From Paratinospora sagittata (lineage: Eukaryota > Streptophyta > Magnoliopsida > Ranunculales > Menispermaceae): a stretch of 64,000 bases of DNA. The DNA lies in assembly GCA_035771175.1 (NCBI GenBank), contig CM069592.1:39262198-39326197 (forward strand). Direction: 5' to 3'. How positions within the stretch are numbered: position 1 is the stretch's first letter; each line of letters starts with the position of its first letter. The notes beneath the pieces are model-generated. The model saw nothing but the letters and a program-made list of their open reading frames with translations, was not told the origin of the DNA and made no database searches. The translations under genes were made by a program, and so were the position numbers. Positions 63,721 through 64,000 of this stretch are shown here, piece by piece.

Positions 63721-64000
63721 AAGAAGTAATTAGGAAGAGCAATCAAGATTGATCTAATCCAAGCCAATCTTCCTCCTTTGGAAAGGAAGCTTATCTTCCC
63801 AACTATTTAGCCTTTTGATACCCTAGTGATCACTGGATTCCAAAAACTTAATGAAACAAGATTACCTCCTAATGGCAAGCCCAAACAGTTCAAGGGCCAT
63901 TGTACCTGTCCCAAACCTCTCTTGGCAACAAATATTCCTTGAGACATATCATTCATAATCACGTCCTCCATCTGTTAACCGTCCCCTTCTTTTGCATAAC
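63721..64000. other. Unassigned end of window
   Basis: No clear gene. Probably further degenerate LINE sequence, but I cannot show it. Confidence 0.4.

Overview
The window is nuclear DNA of a flowering plant, most likely a eudicot. Genes have GT-AG introns and UTR introns, intergenic DNA is AT-rich, and the space between and inside genes is filled with plant-type transposable elements (LINEs, tRNA-derived SINEs, Tourist-like MITEs, a Ty3/gypsy-type LTR element, Mutator-like elements). Gene identities come from recognising protein families by eye. Exon borders were traced by hand: every junction obeys the GT/GC-AG rule and keeps reading phase, and the summed lengths give intact proteins of usual family size. 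The species cannot be named.

Layout. (1) 243-12560, minus: a GTE8-type BET bromodomain protein (781 aa, 10 coding exons) with an 8.3 kb third intron full of repeats. (2) 15619-22172, plus: a large basic Ser/Pro-rich protein of the plant LLTPP family (1206 aa) with two zinc-ribbon-like Cys modules and a C-terminal CaaX box. (3) 23276-26756, minus: glyoxysomal malate synthase (568 aa, PTS1 tail SRL) with one GC-AG intron. (4) 27520-32358, minus: a UbiH/PheA-type FAD monooxygenase of the Arabidopsis At1g24340 type (708 aa). (5) 33385-36228, plus: a membrane-anchored kelch protein (At3g27220 type, 425 aa). (6) 36851-42292, minus: general transcription factor TFIIB (312 aa). (7) 52797-57271, plus: a G-type (CDK11/PITSLRE-related) cyclin-dependent kinase (758 aa).

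Between TFIIB and the CDK lies a transposon nest (43590-52231). It holds a degraded LINE, an LTR retrotransposon reduced to one full LTR plus the end of the other, three MITEs, a 1.84 kb Mutator-type element whose interior is an array of units in alternating orientation, and a further inverted-repeat element ending about 145 bp upstream of the CDK TATA box. After the CDK (57272-64000) I see no convincing gene. That stretch has simple repeats and, at the end, two LINE pieces in opposite orientation that look like a 5'-inverted (twin-primed) insertion, with a SINE inside one of them.

Functionally the window mixes transcription machinery and regulators (BET protein, TFIIB, CDKG) with metabolism (malate synthase, FAD monooxygenase). 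As I recall, GTE8 (At3g27260) and the kelch gene (At3g27220) are near neighbours in Arabidopsis, so part of the order may be ancestral. I see no evidence of a previously undescribed enzymatic system. The most unusual objects are the alternating-repeat Mutator element and the transposon/exon rearrangements inside TFIIB.
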